In this document: in pieces, positions 14,485 through 20,242 of the stretch
How the letters are laid out: each line of letters opens with the position of its first letter
How positions within the stretch are numbered: the stretch's first letter is position 1
IMG/VR virus record: IMGVR_UViG_3300047551_001421
Location: 1 to 23,165 of that record
DNA length: 23,165 bases
Strand: one strand, 5' to 3'
From: a virus
Notes under the pieces: generated by a model
Database searches by the model: none
What the model saw: only the letters and a program-made list of their open reading frames with translations
Told to the model about the DNA's origin: nothing
Position numbers and translations under genes: made by a program

Positions 14485-15735
14485 TTACCACACACGATAG
14501 GAGGTTTTGCCCAGGCTTTCTGGTTTGGCGAGGTTGAAGGTTTGGAGGCATAGGTAGCCCAGTGCGTCGAAGGCGTGGTCGACGCCTAGGTTTTTGTTGG
14601 GTAGGCCCGTTCCAGGTGCGTAGGTCAGGGTGCGGAGGGATTTGATTAGTTCTTTGCACTTGGGGTTGATGAAGAGGCGGCGGGTTCCAGATGCGTCCAG
14701 TAGGGCGGTGTTGACGCAGGTGATCTTGTCGCGGATTTTCCAAGGGTTGCGGGGGCTGGATACCGTGAAGCCGGATTTGCGCAGGATGTTGTGGTCGGTG
14801 GCTCCAACGCCGCTTGTTTTGCGGGCGCCACCTGTGGGGTCGGGGCAGGCAATAATGCGGCGTTCCACGCCGTAGCGGGTTTGGATTTCTTCGCAGAGGT
14901 CCCAGGTGGTGGCGCCGCCGGTCATGATGATTTCGTCGAAGACCCAGAGCACGTCGCCTTTTTTCACTGCGCAGACGGCGCTCATTGGGTCCACGTTGAA
15001 GTCAACGCCCAATAGGAGGGGTAGGACGGGGAGGTCTTGGACGGTTTTGTCGATGTTGTCGTCCGCGAAGCTCACGGCGACCAGGCCGCTTAGGTTTTCG
15101 AAGCTGGCCTCGAATTCTTGGCGGAAAGTGCGCGGATCCAGCTGGCCGCGGGCGGCTTCGATTTCGTCTGGTGGGACGTTGTCGCCGTCAATCGTCGTGA
15201 ATTGCCACCGCTGCCAGTCGTTGTCGCCTTCCTCGCAATAGCACCAGAGGTCATAAAACCAGCTGGCGGTGCCGTCCGGGGTGGAAATGAATAGTGCCCA
15301 GCCTTGTTTGTCCGCCAAAGCGGGGCGGATCACCTCGAACCACACCTCGGCGTCCATAAATGCGGCTTCGTCAAGGACAACGCCCGCCAAACTGCGGCCG
15401 CGGAGGGCCATGGCGTTTTCGGTGCCCTTTAATTCGATGGTGGAGCCGTTCACCAGCTCAATCTTGAGGTCTGTTTCGTTCTTGGATTTGATCCAGGCTT
15501 TCGGGACGAGGCGTTTCATCACCTTCCAGGCAATGTCTTTTGCCATCCGGTATGTAGGGGCGGCATAGAAAAAGGTTTCGCCCGGCCTTTCGATCGCCCC
15601 ACGCAATAACTCGATACATGACAGATAACTTTTGCCGAACCGTCGGCCTGCTACCAATACTCTGAAGCGTTTTCGGCTGGAAAATACTTGGCCCTGGGCG
15701 TAGCGAAGGGTGAGTGCTCCAGCAGAATCGGGCAT
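14485..15735 (-). CDS. terL: Terminase large subunit
   Basis: This 416-residue protein is the ATP-driven packaging motor and headful/site nuclease. Walker A is AGRRFGKS (29-36), Walker B is GVVLDEA (118-124, with D122 and E123), and the coupling motif is ISTP (150-153). The C-terminal RNase H-like nuclease domain shows LLGVDFNVDP (D245), CPDP near 297-300, and VDHAFDALGY (D386, D390) as the likely metal-binding acidic residues. The length is normal for a compact terL. The ATG at 15735 lacks a close Shine-Dalgarno. It is the first structural-arm gene after the noncoding locus at 15.74-16.07 kb and precedes the basic mini-proteins and portal. Confidence 0.95.
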   Translation of the reverse strand: MPDSAGALTLRYAQGQVFSSRKRFRVLVAGRRFGKSYLSCIELLRGAIERPGETFFYAAPTYRMAKDIAWKVMKRLVPKAWIKSKNETDLKIELVNGSTIELKGTENAMALRGRSLAGVVLDEAAFMDAEVWFEVIRPALADKQGWALFISTPDGTASWFYDLWCYCEEGDNDWQRWQFTTIDGDNVPPDEIEAARGQLDPRTFRQEFEASFENLSGLVAVSFADDNIDKTVQDLPVLPLLLGVDFNVDPMSAVCAVKKGDVLWVFDEIIMTGGATTWDLCEEIQTRYGVERRIIACPDPTGGARKTSGVGATDHNILRKSGFTVSSPRNPWKIRDKITCVNTALLDASGTRRLFINPKCKELIKSLRTLTYAPGTGLPNKNLGVDHAFDALGYLCLQTFNLAKPESLGKTSYRVW

Positions 15736-15928
15736 TTTTAGCGGTAGGGGTACCTTCTAGGGTATTACAGGAATCGAACCCCTGCCCCGGTGTAGTACAG
15801 AAGAAAGAATTGAGAATGTGTCAGTAGGTTCCCTGGGTGGCGTCCCGCCCCACGCGATCGCGGACCCTGCCCCCTAGTACACGTGTATTGTGTTACAGTA
15901 TGTTACGATTCTCGCGGTCCGGTGTACT
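15736..15928. other. Noncoding stretch upstream of terL with short operator-like words
   Basis: No gene is seen here. The stretch holds a tRNA T-arm-like segment (15768-15784), a HIP1 site GCGATCGC (15854-15861), a perfect palindrome TACACGTGTA (15878-15887), and TTACAG/GTACAG words at 15763, 15793 and 15891. The minus-strand reading of the last contains TACTGT (a possible -10 for leftward transcription of terL), but I see no matching -35. Confidence 0.5.
15854..15861. repeat. HIP1 palindrome
   Basis: GCGATCGC is the highly iterated palindrome typical of many cyanobacterial genomes. Only one copy was seen in this window, so it is weak support for a cyanobacterial host and may also mean the word is avoided in the phage. 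Confidence 0.6.
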
Positions 15929-15945
15929 GCTGTGCTATAGTACAG
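15929..15945 (+). promoter_or_regulatory. Extended -10 promoter for a rightward short RNA
   Basis: GCTGTGCTATAGTAC carries TG-C-TATAGT (extended -10; hexamer 15936-15941), with a predicted start near 15946-15948. No good -35 lies 16-18 bases upstream. It matches, in 13 of 15 positions, the minus-strand promoter candidate at 16281-16298, which supports both. Confidence 0.55.
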
Positions 15946-16067
15946 GCACGAGGGGAGCGGACCACTCGCAAAACTGAACCGCCGTGGAACGGGACACACG
16001 ACACGTAGAAACCGAGTCCAACAAGGCCTGACTAAGCCTGGATGCGGGGTTGCCCCTCGCCTTTTTT
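15946..16067 (+). ncRNA. Candidate short rightward RNA (about 120 nt)
   Basis: Between the extended -10 at 15936-15941 and the terminator at 16044-16067 there is no convincing reading frame; the best is a GTG frame of about 15 codons. The transcript would begin GGCACGAGGGG and end CCCCTCGCC plus six T. The CGAGGGG near the 5' end (15949-15955) is the exact complement of CCCCTCG (16053-16059), so the ends could pair and break the terminator stem, a switch-like arrangement. If read through, it would be antisense to the membrane-HTH gene and its upstream neighbours. I do not recognise the RNA family; the conserved core motif of cyanobacterial Yfr1 (ACUCCUCAC) is absent. Confidence 0.45.
16044..16067 (+). 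terminator. Rightward terminator of the candidate RNA
   Basis: The stem GCGGGG / CCCC-T-CGC (16044-16060, one bulged T, about 3-4 base loop) is followed by six T (16062-16067). It works only on the + strand. Its presence is the main argument for a rightward transcript in a region where all flanking genes run left. Confidence 0.65.
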
Positions 16068-16070
16068 GTG

Positions 16071-16262
16071 TCACGCCGCGAGCAGTCGTTGCACGGTGGA
16101 GCGGCTGCAGCCGAGGCGATCAGCGATGGCCTGTTGCGTCAGGCCGGCACGGCGCCAGCGTTTTGCGCGTTGTTGCCGGGATTCGCTGGCCCATGCCAAC
16201 ACGATGAGGGGAAGGAGAATCAGCGCCAGCAGGATCGCGGCGGCAGTGGTGACAGTTGCCAT
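16071..16262 (-). CDS. Membrane-anchored helix-turn-helix mini-protein
   Basis: This 63-residue protein has a hydrophobic segment at about 6-24 (AAAILLALILLPLIVLAW), a basic stop-transfer stretch (RQQRAKRWRR, 29-38) and a C-terminal helix-turn-helix GLTQQAIADRLGCSRSTVQR (40-59), like the DNA-binding end of resolvases and Hin-type invertases. The positive side places the HTH in the cytoplasm. ATG at 16262 lies about 16 bases after a predicted start site, with an extended -10 at 16286-16294. It may tether DNA to the membrane or act as a tiny regulator of the adjacent promoters. No recombinase catalytic domain is present. It could be a remnant of a larger protein, but the clean start and promoter argue otherwise. 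Confidence 0.7.
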   Translation of the reverse strand: MATVTTAAAILLALILLPLIVLAWASESRQQRAKRWRRAGLTQQAIADRLGCSRSTVQRLLAA

Positions 16263-16280
16263 GGTGTGGCGTGTTGTTCG

Positions 16281-16298
16281 CTAGTATTGTAGCACAGC
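16281..16298 (-). promoter_or_regulatory. Extended -10 promoter of the membrane-HTH gene
   Basis: On the minus strand GCTGTGCTACAATACTAG holds TG-C-TACAAT (5 of 6 to TATAAT with a TGn extension). The start would be near 16279, 16-17 bases before the ATG. The -35 position holds no consensus; instead a GCCGC/GCGGC inverted repeat (16302-16316) and an AT-rich tandem repeat (16321-16340) lie upstream, as in activator-dependent promoters. Confidence 0.6.
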
Positions 16299-16301
16299 AC
16301 A

Positions 16302-16340
16302 GCCGCGGGATGCGGCCATACTGTAATACTCTGTAATATC
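16302..16340. promoter_or_regulatory. Inverted repeat plus 10-bp tandem repeat upstream of the membrane-HTH promoter
   Basis: GCCGC (16302-16306) and GCGGC (16312-16316) flank the -35 position. Next comes CTGTAATACT CTGTAATATC (16321-16340), two 10-base units matching at 8 of 10 positions and lying at about -42 to -61 from the predicted start. The one-helical-turn spacing suits a regulator dimer or an UP element. Confidence 0.45.
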
Positions 16341-16348
16341 AGCAGAAC

Positions 16349-16495
16349 TTATCGGCCGAGCACCAGGAGCCGGCATTCTGCCGTGGTGCGTCCGGCAGAC
16401 TCACACTGTGCCAAGCGTTTCGAGTTATCGGCGCCCATAGCGAGCACCGCACAAGCGGTAAGCAGGGCGGCAAGGGTGAGTAGGCGGTCAGTCAT
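16349..16495 (-). CDS. 48-residue membrane protein or lipoprotein
   Basis: This short protein begins MTDRLLTLAALLTACAVLAM, giving one basic residue and a hydrophobic segment from 5 to 20, then a hydrophilic tail with a Cys pair (RLAQCESAGRTTAECRLLVLGR). LTAC at 12-15 fits a lipobox, so Rz1-like lipoprotein processing is possible; a simple membrane anchor or cleaved signal peptide is equally possible. I chose the ATG at 16495 over a GTG 12 codons upstream. It follows the small terminase gene by 51 bases and precedes the membrane-HTH promoter. No holin or endolysin is visible nearby, so a lysis role is only a suggestion. Confidence 0.6.
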   Translation of the reverse strand: MTDRLLTLAALLTACAVLAMGADNSKRLAQCESAGRTTAECRLLVLGR

Positions 16496-16546
16496 GGGGA
16501 GTCTTGGTGTGACTTGACCCCATTGTTGCACACTATCGGCCAGGCG

Positions 16547-17020
16547 TCAAGGCAGCCGCTTGTCTTCAACCACGATCGAAAGCGAGGGAGTGCCCAGCGC
16601 AGCTTGCGTCTCAATTGCCGCCTCGCCTAGGTGAGCGCCAAGGTCTTTTAGTCCCAGCATGGCCACTTGCAAGTTGCCCTTGCTGATGGCTTTGTTGATC
16701 AGCCGTAGGCGCATACCTTGAAGACGCGAAAGCATGGCCTCACGATCTTTCTGCCAATCCTCTTCGTTCCACTTGCTGACCACACGCCAATCCATCCAAG
16801 CGGTCTTTTCGCTGATGCTTTCTCTAGAAGCGTGATCTAGAACCAGCTGTCGTGTCGTCAACCCTTCCAGTTGGCGTCGATACAAACGCCGCTGGCGTTC
16901 TTCAATAACCGCGTTCGGGTTCCGTTTGCCATAGCAACCCAGCGGATGTTTCGCCTTTTTATCCTCAATCTCCGCCGACACTTCCGGCGCTTCGTTGTTA
17001 GCTTCCGGATTGTCCGACAT
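16547..17020 (-). CDS. Probable terminase small subunit
   Basis: This 157-residue protein starts with an acidic leader (MSDNPEANNEAPEVSAEIED) and then HPLGCYGKRNPNAVIEERQRRLYRRQLEGLTTRQLVLDHASRESISEKTAWMDWRVV, which looks like a helix-turn-helix. A long helical C-terminal half follows (LSRLQGMRLRLINKAISKGNLQVAMLGLKDL). This layout (HTH, then oligomerising helices with a repeat-number-like segment) is common in phage small terminases, which bind the packaging site and feed DNA to TerL. It lies 0.8 kb upstream of terL, separated by the small membrane genes and the RNA locus. The assignment is by pattern; an unrelated DNA-binding protein is the alternative. Confidence 0.65.
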   Translation of the reverse strand: MSDNPEANNEAPEVSAEIEDKKAKHPLGCYGKRNPNAVIEERQRRLYRRQLEGLTTRQLVLDHASRESISEKTAWMDWRVVSKWNEEDWQKDREAMLSRLQGMRLRLINKAISKGNLQVAMLGLKDLGAHLGEAAIETQAALGTPSLSIVVEDKRLP

Positions 17021-17074
17021 CGTTAGATTCTGCGGCCGTTTGGTTCAATCTTAGCGCCACCACTGCGCAACAAT

Positions 17075-17097
17075 AAAAAATCACCGCCGAAGCGGTG
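17075..17097 (-). terminator. Rho-independent terminator with UUCG-type loop
   Basis: On the minus strand CACCGC-TTCG-GCGGTG (17082-17097) is followed by ATTTTTT (17075-17080 as A on the + strand). It closes the transcript of the 17122-17469 gene before the small terminase gene, whose own promoter must lie in the remaining bases to 17020 or depend on readthrough. Confidence 0.88.
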
Positions 17098-17121
17098 CCG
17101 TGAGCCGAGCGCGAGCGAGGC

Positions 17122-17469
17122 TCAACAGAACGTGAACACGTAACCATCAGCGGTGCTGGCCTTGCTGATCAGCGCGTACGATGGCGCACCATTGAGACTG
17201 CTCAACTGCTGCATCCAGGCGACAGCCGCGGCTAAGTGATTCTGACCACTGGTCAGGGCATGGCGCCAGTTGTAAGCCTTGCTGCCCTTGCGGCTGCCAA
17301 CAAACGAGACCAGCACGCGGGAACCTTTGGTATCGGTAGGTCCGGCGTAACGCGTCTCAACTGTCCAGCAATAGTTGGTAATGGCCTCAAGTTCGCGGAT
17401 GTCCAGAACCGATAGTTCAGCGTCTGCCTGGAAGCTCCAGCCGTTACGCGTTGCGGGGGTGATGATCAT
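17122..17469 (-). CDS. Hypothetical protein (115 residues)
   Basis: The ATG at 17469 (MIITPATRNGWSFQADAELS) has AAGG 8 bases upstream and is preferred over a longer reading from 17565 that would overlap the neighbour. The sequence looks like a small mixed alpha-beta domain (LSVLDIRELEAITNYCWTVETRY, SRVLVSFVGSRKGSKAYNWRHAL, HLAAAVAWMQQLSSL) and ends DGYVFTFC with a C-terminal cysteine. I do not recognise it. It is the last gene of the leftward unit that starts at 18385 and is followed by a strong terminator. Confidence 0.62.
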   Translation of the reverse strand: MIITPATRNGWSFQADAELSVLDIRELEAITNYCWTVETRYAGPTDTKGSRVLVSFVGSRKGSKAYNWRHALTSGQNHLAAAVAWMQQLSSLNGAPSYALISKASTADGYVFTFC

Positions 17470-17527
17470 GATGTGAGCCTTGGTAGGGTTTGCTCGTGTG
17501 AAACAGTACAGGATCGACGGCCGGCCG

Positions 17528-18385
17528 TCAAGCCAGTGTCGGCGCCAGGGAATCACGGGAACCATCCGGCCACGGGTAGGACTCGCGGCGCCATTCTTGA
17601 TCGGGGGGCAGCAGTGCTAAACCCGTTAGCGCCGCCAAGTCTGAGCGGTCGATCCCGCGAGCGACCTTCTCAATCCGGATGTAGGCGCCGCAACTAAGAT
17701 CTTCAACTACCCAGCCCTCGCCGCTCCACTCCAAACACACTTGGAATAATTCGCGTAGATCAGACTCCAGCTTGTCTTGAGGTAGCGAGTCCAGCCGATC
17801 ATCAGCCCAGAACTTTGCAGTGCTAGGACCGTACTGATTCTGATCCAGAACCGTTTCGGGGCAGTACTGCGCCAGCTGATCCCGCACAAGATCGCGCCAG
17901 TCTGACGCGTAGCAGTCTTGCCAGGCCCGGTCGATCTCCTGTAGCTCCAGGGTGGAATGCTCCTCCTCGCTGATCAGCGGATAAGACTCCAGAGCTTCAA
18001 CCGTTTCCAGCACGTCTGCCGGAACCCGCAAAAGGTCGAGCACGACGCCGCGGCCATTCCAGCCGTAACCGACTTCCAAGACCCCGCCGTAGGGGTCTGG
18101 AGTGCTGGCGGGATCTGTAAGCACGCGGAAATTAGCGAGTCCCACCAGTCCGGTGTTGCTGTAATCGCTGTAACCGCAGTAGGACGGCACGAAACCTAAG
18201 GAAACACTGCGCCAGTGCTCTGAAAGGCAGGTCTGTAGGTGTTCTTCAAAAGACTGGTGCCATTGGTGGCTGCAATCGGTTTGCGGTTCGCCGTCACGGA
18301 TCAAAACCCAGTGCCCGGAACATACGGCAAGACGCTCAATACGCTCCAGCAGAGCGGGGCTGGCCTTGGGTGTTGTGGTTGCCAT
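17528..18385 (-). CDS. Hypothetical acidic protein (285 residues)
   Basis: This 285-residue protein starts at ATG 18385 (MATTTPKASPALLERIERLA), with AAGGGGAA 7 bases upstream; a longer reading from 18415 is rejected. It is acidic and rich in Trp, Cys and Tyr (CSHQWHQSFEEHLQTCLSEHW, SYCGYSDYSNTG, EIDRAWQDCYASDWRDLVRD), with no membrane segment or nucleotide-binding motif that I can see. The family is unknown to me. It is the first gene of a leftward unit controlled by the divergent region at 18414-18463, in the early or accessory part of the genome, so host takeover or regulation would be the first guess, without direct evidence. Confidence 0.7.
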   Translation of the reverse strand: MATTTPKASPALLERIERLAVCSGHWVLIRDGEPQTDCSHQWHQSFEEHLQTCLSEHWRSVSLGFVPSYCGYSDYSNTGLVGLANFRVLTDPASTPDPYGGVLEVGYGWNGRGVVLDLLRVPADVLETVEALESYPLISEEEHSTLELQEIDRAWQDCYASDWRDLVRDQLAQYCPETVLDQNQYGPSTAKFWADDRLDSLPQDKLESDLRELFQVCLEWSGEGWVVEDLSCGAYIRIEKVARGIDRSDLAALTGLALLPPDQEWRRESYPWPDGSRDSLAPTLA

Positions 18386-18413
18386 GGGAGGATTCCCCTT
18401 GGTGGACTCGCCC

Positions 18414-18441
18414 ACAATACTACATCAGTGCCAGCTGGCAA
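18414..18441 (-). promoter_or_regulatory. Leftward promoter of the divergent pair
   Basis: On the minus strand TTGCCA (18436-18441; 5 of 6 to TTGACA) lies 16 bases before TATTGT (18414-18419). The start would be near 18407, giving a leader of about 22 bases to the ATG at 18385, with AAGGGGAA in it. Confidence 0.5.
18429..18440. promoter_or_regulatory. Shared operator-like palindrome TGCCAGCTGGCA
   Basis: A perfect 12-base palindrome overlaps the -35 elements of both divergent promoters. A dimeric repressor or activator bound here would control both directions. A second short palindrome, AGGGT-A-ACCCT (18467-18477), lies at the rightward start site. Confidence 0.5.
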
Positions 18442-18463
18442 GCCTCCCGATTCGTGGTACTGT
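18435..18463 (+). promoter_or_regulatory. Rightward promoter of the divergent pair
   Basis: CTGGCA (18435-18440; 4 of 6 to TTGACA), a 17-base spacer, then TACTGT (18458-18463; 4 of 6 to TATAAT). The start would be near 18470, about 22 bases before the ATG at 18493, which has AGGGA 4-5 bases upstream. Confidence 0.45.
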
Positions 18464-18492
18464 TAGAGGGTAACCCTGACCCATAGGGAACC

Positions 18493-18708
18493 ATGCGACC
18501 ACTAGGACCGCTCCAACGGCACATGTTGGATTTCTGCCAAAAGTACCCAGGCCGCCACACAATCAGCCCGGATCGGCAGACACGCCGCGTAGCAGAATCG
18601 CTCCAACGCCGCGGACTACTGCACATTACGGATTGCGGCATGTCGACCGCCAATGGCCAGCCCGTATTGATGGTTTCTGCTGCGAATGGCGAGCGGAGCG
18701 AGCCATGA
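18493..18708 (+). CDS. Small winged-helix-like DNA-binding protein
   Basis: This 71-residue basic protein (MRPLGPLQRHMLDFCQKYPG...) has the pattern of a winged helix: first helix LQRHMLDFCQKYPG, a short turn HTISPD, recognition helix RQTRRVAESLQRRGLLHI, then a wing-like hairpin with NGQPVLMVSA. Such small proteins are frequent in phage early regions and act as DNA-binding regulators. It is the first rightward gene after the divergent promoter and may bind the palindrome there, which is inference. Its TGA overlaps the next ATG (ATGA at 18705-18708). Confidence 0.62.
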   Translation: MRPLGPLQRHMLDFCQKYPGRHTISPDRQTRRVAESLQRRGLLHITDCGMSTANGQPVLMVSAANGERSEP

Positions 18709-19151
18709 GCGGCGGCGAGTGGACGACACAGCGGGAGCGCAAGCAGCTTGCCCGTGATCAGCGCGAACAAGAACGCGAAATGACGCGCCAAGAGAAAAGG
18801 GCCCTACGTGATCTGCGCTACTGCGCAGAACGTTCCACGCTATCCGCGGTGGAGTGGCGGGACTTCTTGCGTTTGCACGAGCTTCATGGTAAGGAAGGGA
18901 TCCGCGAACTGTTCGAGTCCCTCATCCCATACTGGAATCAGTGCCAGCTGCGCAATGGTGGCGATCAGTGCCCCAGTGAGCTTGTGCCCGTAGGTCTGAA
19001 ATTAAGTGCACAAAATACGCGCACAACTCCGACCACGCGCAAGCCACCAGGAGCACCACGTAAACCACGCACGGACGCCGGTAAACCGCGGGCAACCTAC
19101 AAACAACGCAAGCGCACCAACACAAAAGTGGCCCCAGCCACTGGGAGCTAG
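18705..19151 (+). CDS. Hypothetical protein with coiled-coil N-terminus and basic tail
   Basis: This 148-residue protein starts at the ATG coupled to the previous stop (MSGGEWTTQRERKQLARDQR); a reading from 18633 is rejected because it overlaps the previous gene. The first 45 residues are a charged helix (Q, R, E rich), then YCAERSTLSAVEWRDFLRLHELHGKEGIRELFESLIPYW forms a likely globular helical part. The last 50 residues are low-complexity and basic (T, P, K, R), suited to nucleic-acid contact. I do not recognise the family. It is the end of the two-gene rightward unit, followed by a large hairpin. Confidence 0.6.
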   Translation: MSGGEWTTQRERKQLARDQREQEREMTRQEKRALRDLRYCAERSTLSAVEWRDFLRLHELHGKEGIRELFESLIPYWNQCQLRNGGDQCPSELVPVGLKLSAQNTRTTPTTRKPPGAPRKPRTDAGKPRATYKQRKRTNTKVAPATGS

Positions 19152-19176
19152 GTAATCTCACCCAGTACGGGATCCG

Positions 19177-19214
19177 GGCAGGCCGGGGCTGGTACCAGCC
19201 TACGGCTTGCCTTT
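19177..19214 (+). terminator. Long hairpin, probable terminator of the rightward pair
   Basis: GGCAGGCCG (19177-19185) pairs with CGGCTTGCC (19203-19211; 9 pairs, one G-T). It encloses the perfect 14-base palindrome GGCTGGTACCAGCC (19187-19200). Only a short T stretch follows (TTTACTT), so termination may be partial. The palindrome could also be a binding site. Confidence 0.55.
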
Positions 19215-19362
19215 ACTTGCCGTTGCTAGTTGAGAATGACTCGCAATAGCAATAACAGTGAGACTCACGAGACACCGCATGAGACGCCCCATAGGTGCGC
19301 CAGCATTTCGTATGGACTCCAATGCAGTCCATATGCAACGCAGCCCGAGGTATGAATGGGCT
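19212..19362. promoter_or_regulatory. Intergenic gap with palindromes between convergent units
   Basis: No gene is supported here. The stretch holds the palindrome GTGAG-A-CTCAC (19258-19268), three GAGAC words (19260, 19269, 19281) and an 8-base inverted repeat TATGGACT / AGTCCATA with a 7-base spacer (19311-19333). The genes on both sides converge here, so these may be protein-binding sites or stem-loops in 3' untranslated RNA. Confidence 0.4.
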
Positions 19363-20205
19363 TTAGACCGCAACTTGAATGGCGAGTTGCTCGAAGTACG
19401 TGGTGGCGCGTGCCATGAATGACTTCTCAGCCTGCTCCAGCTCGTCGCGGTTCATGTAGTGCACGTTTGGAGTGCCGCAGCGGCGGGCTAATACAACAGC
19501 AGCTCCAGCTAATTCAAGGCCGGTCATGTACTTCAATGAAAGGCTATAAGCGCCGCATTGGTCGATGTATGAATGGCCTGGTGGTAGATGCTCCAGTCCA
19601 TCTTCGTCTTTTGTGGTTTTGCGGCCTACTGATGTTTTCCAGTCCACAATGTGAAGGCCTGAACCTCTACCTTTCAGGGACAGTAAGGCATCACAAGTAC
19701 CAGCCCAGCCACCTGGATGGTGTGAGCTGAATTCGCTGGCAAAAATCTCGGTGACGTTCTCGGTGATCCAGTCAGACAAACTGCGGGCGTAACCTGATGC
19801 GCTCCAGCCAACCCGGGGGACGTTGGGGCGGACCCTCTTTAATGCCCATTGTGTGATGGGGGCGGGAATACGCGCCAGGCCCTGGTCGTCCCAGTGAATG
19901 GAGTTTCGCTTGTTTGCAGTGGAACGTGCCAGCTGCATTGCGGTTTTGAGGAGATACTCGGCCTGTGAATGGGCCATGTTGCCTCGGGTTGCTGCAATGT
20001 TGCGCTGACAGCTTGCTTCTACAGGTCCCAGGCGGGCTTCCCAACGCTCCAACCCGGTTTTGTCGCTTGTTTCCTTTAGGATGTGTGTAACACTATGGTA
20101 AATGTTGTTATTGATGTCCCGGTAGACCCGGAAGGGGCCTGAATTGTCTTGCTCCAGTCGCCATTTACGCAGTGATGCCAGTGTGTCTTGAGTGTTAGAA
20201 GGCAT
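19363..20205 (-). CDS. PD-(D/E)XK exonuclease (RecB/Cas4-like)
   Basis: This 280-residue nuclease shows the fold's motifs: TRGNMAHSQAE (73-83) as the N-terminal RG...H element, GTCDALL with D172, HIVDWKTS with D188-x-K190 as the core DxK, and YIDQCGAYSLSL (Q216, Y220) as the downstream QxxxY motif. Phage members act as recombination or DNA-end-processing exonucleases and often pair with a single-stranded DNA-binding protein, which is also encoded here. The ATG at 20205 is in a clear leftward unit with the genes to its right. The gene carries five GCTCCAG words (as CTGGAGC in the coding strand) in all three reading frames. Confidence 0.85.
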   Translation of the reverse strand: MPSNTQDTLASLRKWRLEQDNSGPFRVYRDINNNIYHSVTHILKETSDKTGLERWEARLGPVEASCQRNIAATRGNMAHSQAEYLLKTAMQLARSTANKRNSIHWDDQGLARIPAPITQWALKRVRPNVPRVGWSASGYARSLSDWITENVTEIFASEFSSHHPGGWAGTCDALLSLKGRGSGLHIVDWKTSVGRKTTKDEDGLEHLPPGHSYIDQCGAYSLSLKYMTGLELAGAAVVLARRCGTPNVHYMNRDELEQAEKSFMARATTYFEQLAIQVAV

Positions 20206-20242
20206 TTGCGTACTATTTCCCTCTTGGATTCTACATCAGGTG

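Noticed and set aside
15750-15860. A full tRNA gene on the minus strand
   Set aside because: Only a T-arm-like stem-loop is present. The acceptor, D and anticodon arms could not be formed in the 75 bases upstream.
19279-19422. Rightward 47-codon frame MRRPIGAPAFRMDSNAVHMQ...
   Set aside because: It overlaps the 3' end of the nuclease gene in antisense and includes the inverted repeat at 19311-19333; there is no promoter or ribosome binding site.
20206-20240. TTGACA with TAGAAT (minus strand) before the nuclease gene
   Set aside because: The two hexamers are only 7 bases apart, and the first overlaps the stop codon of the preceding gene; not a usable promoter pair.
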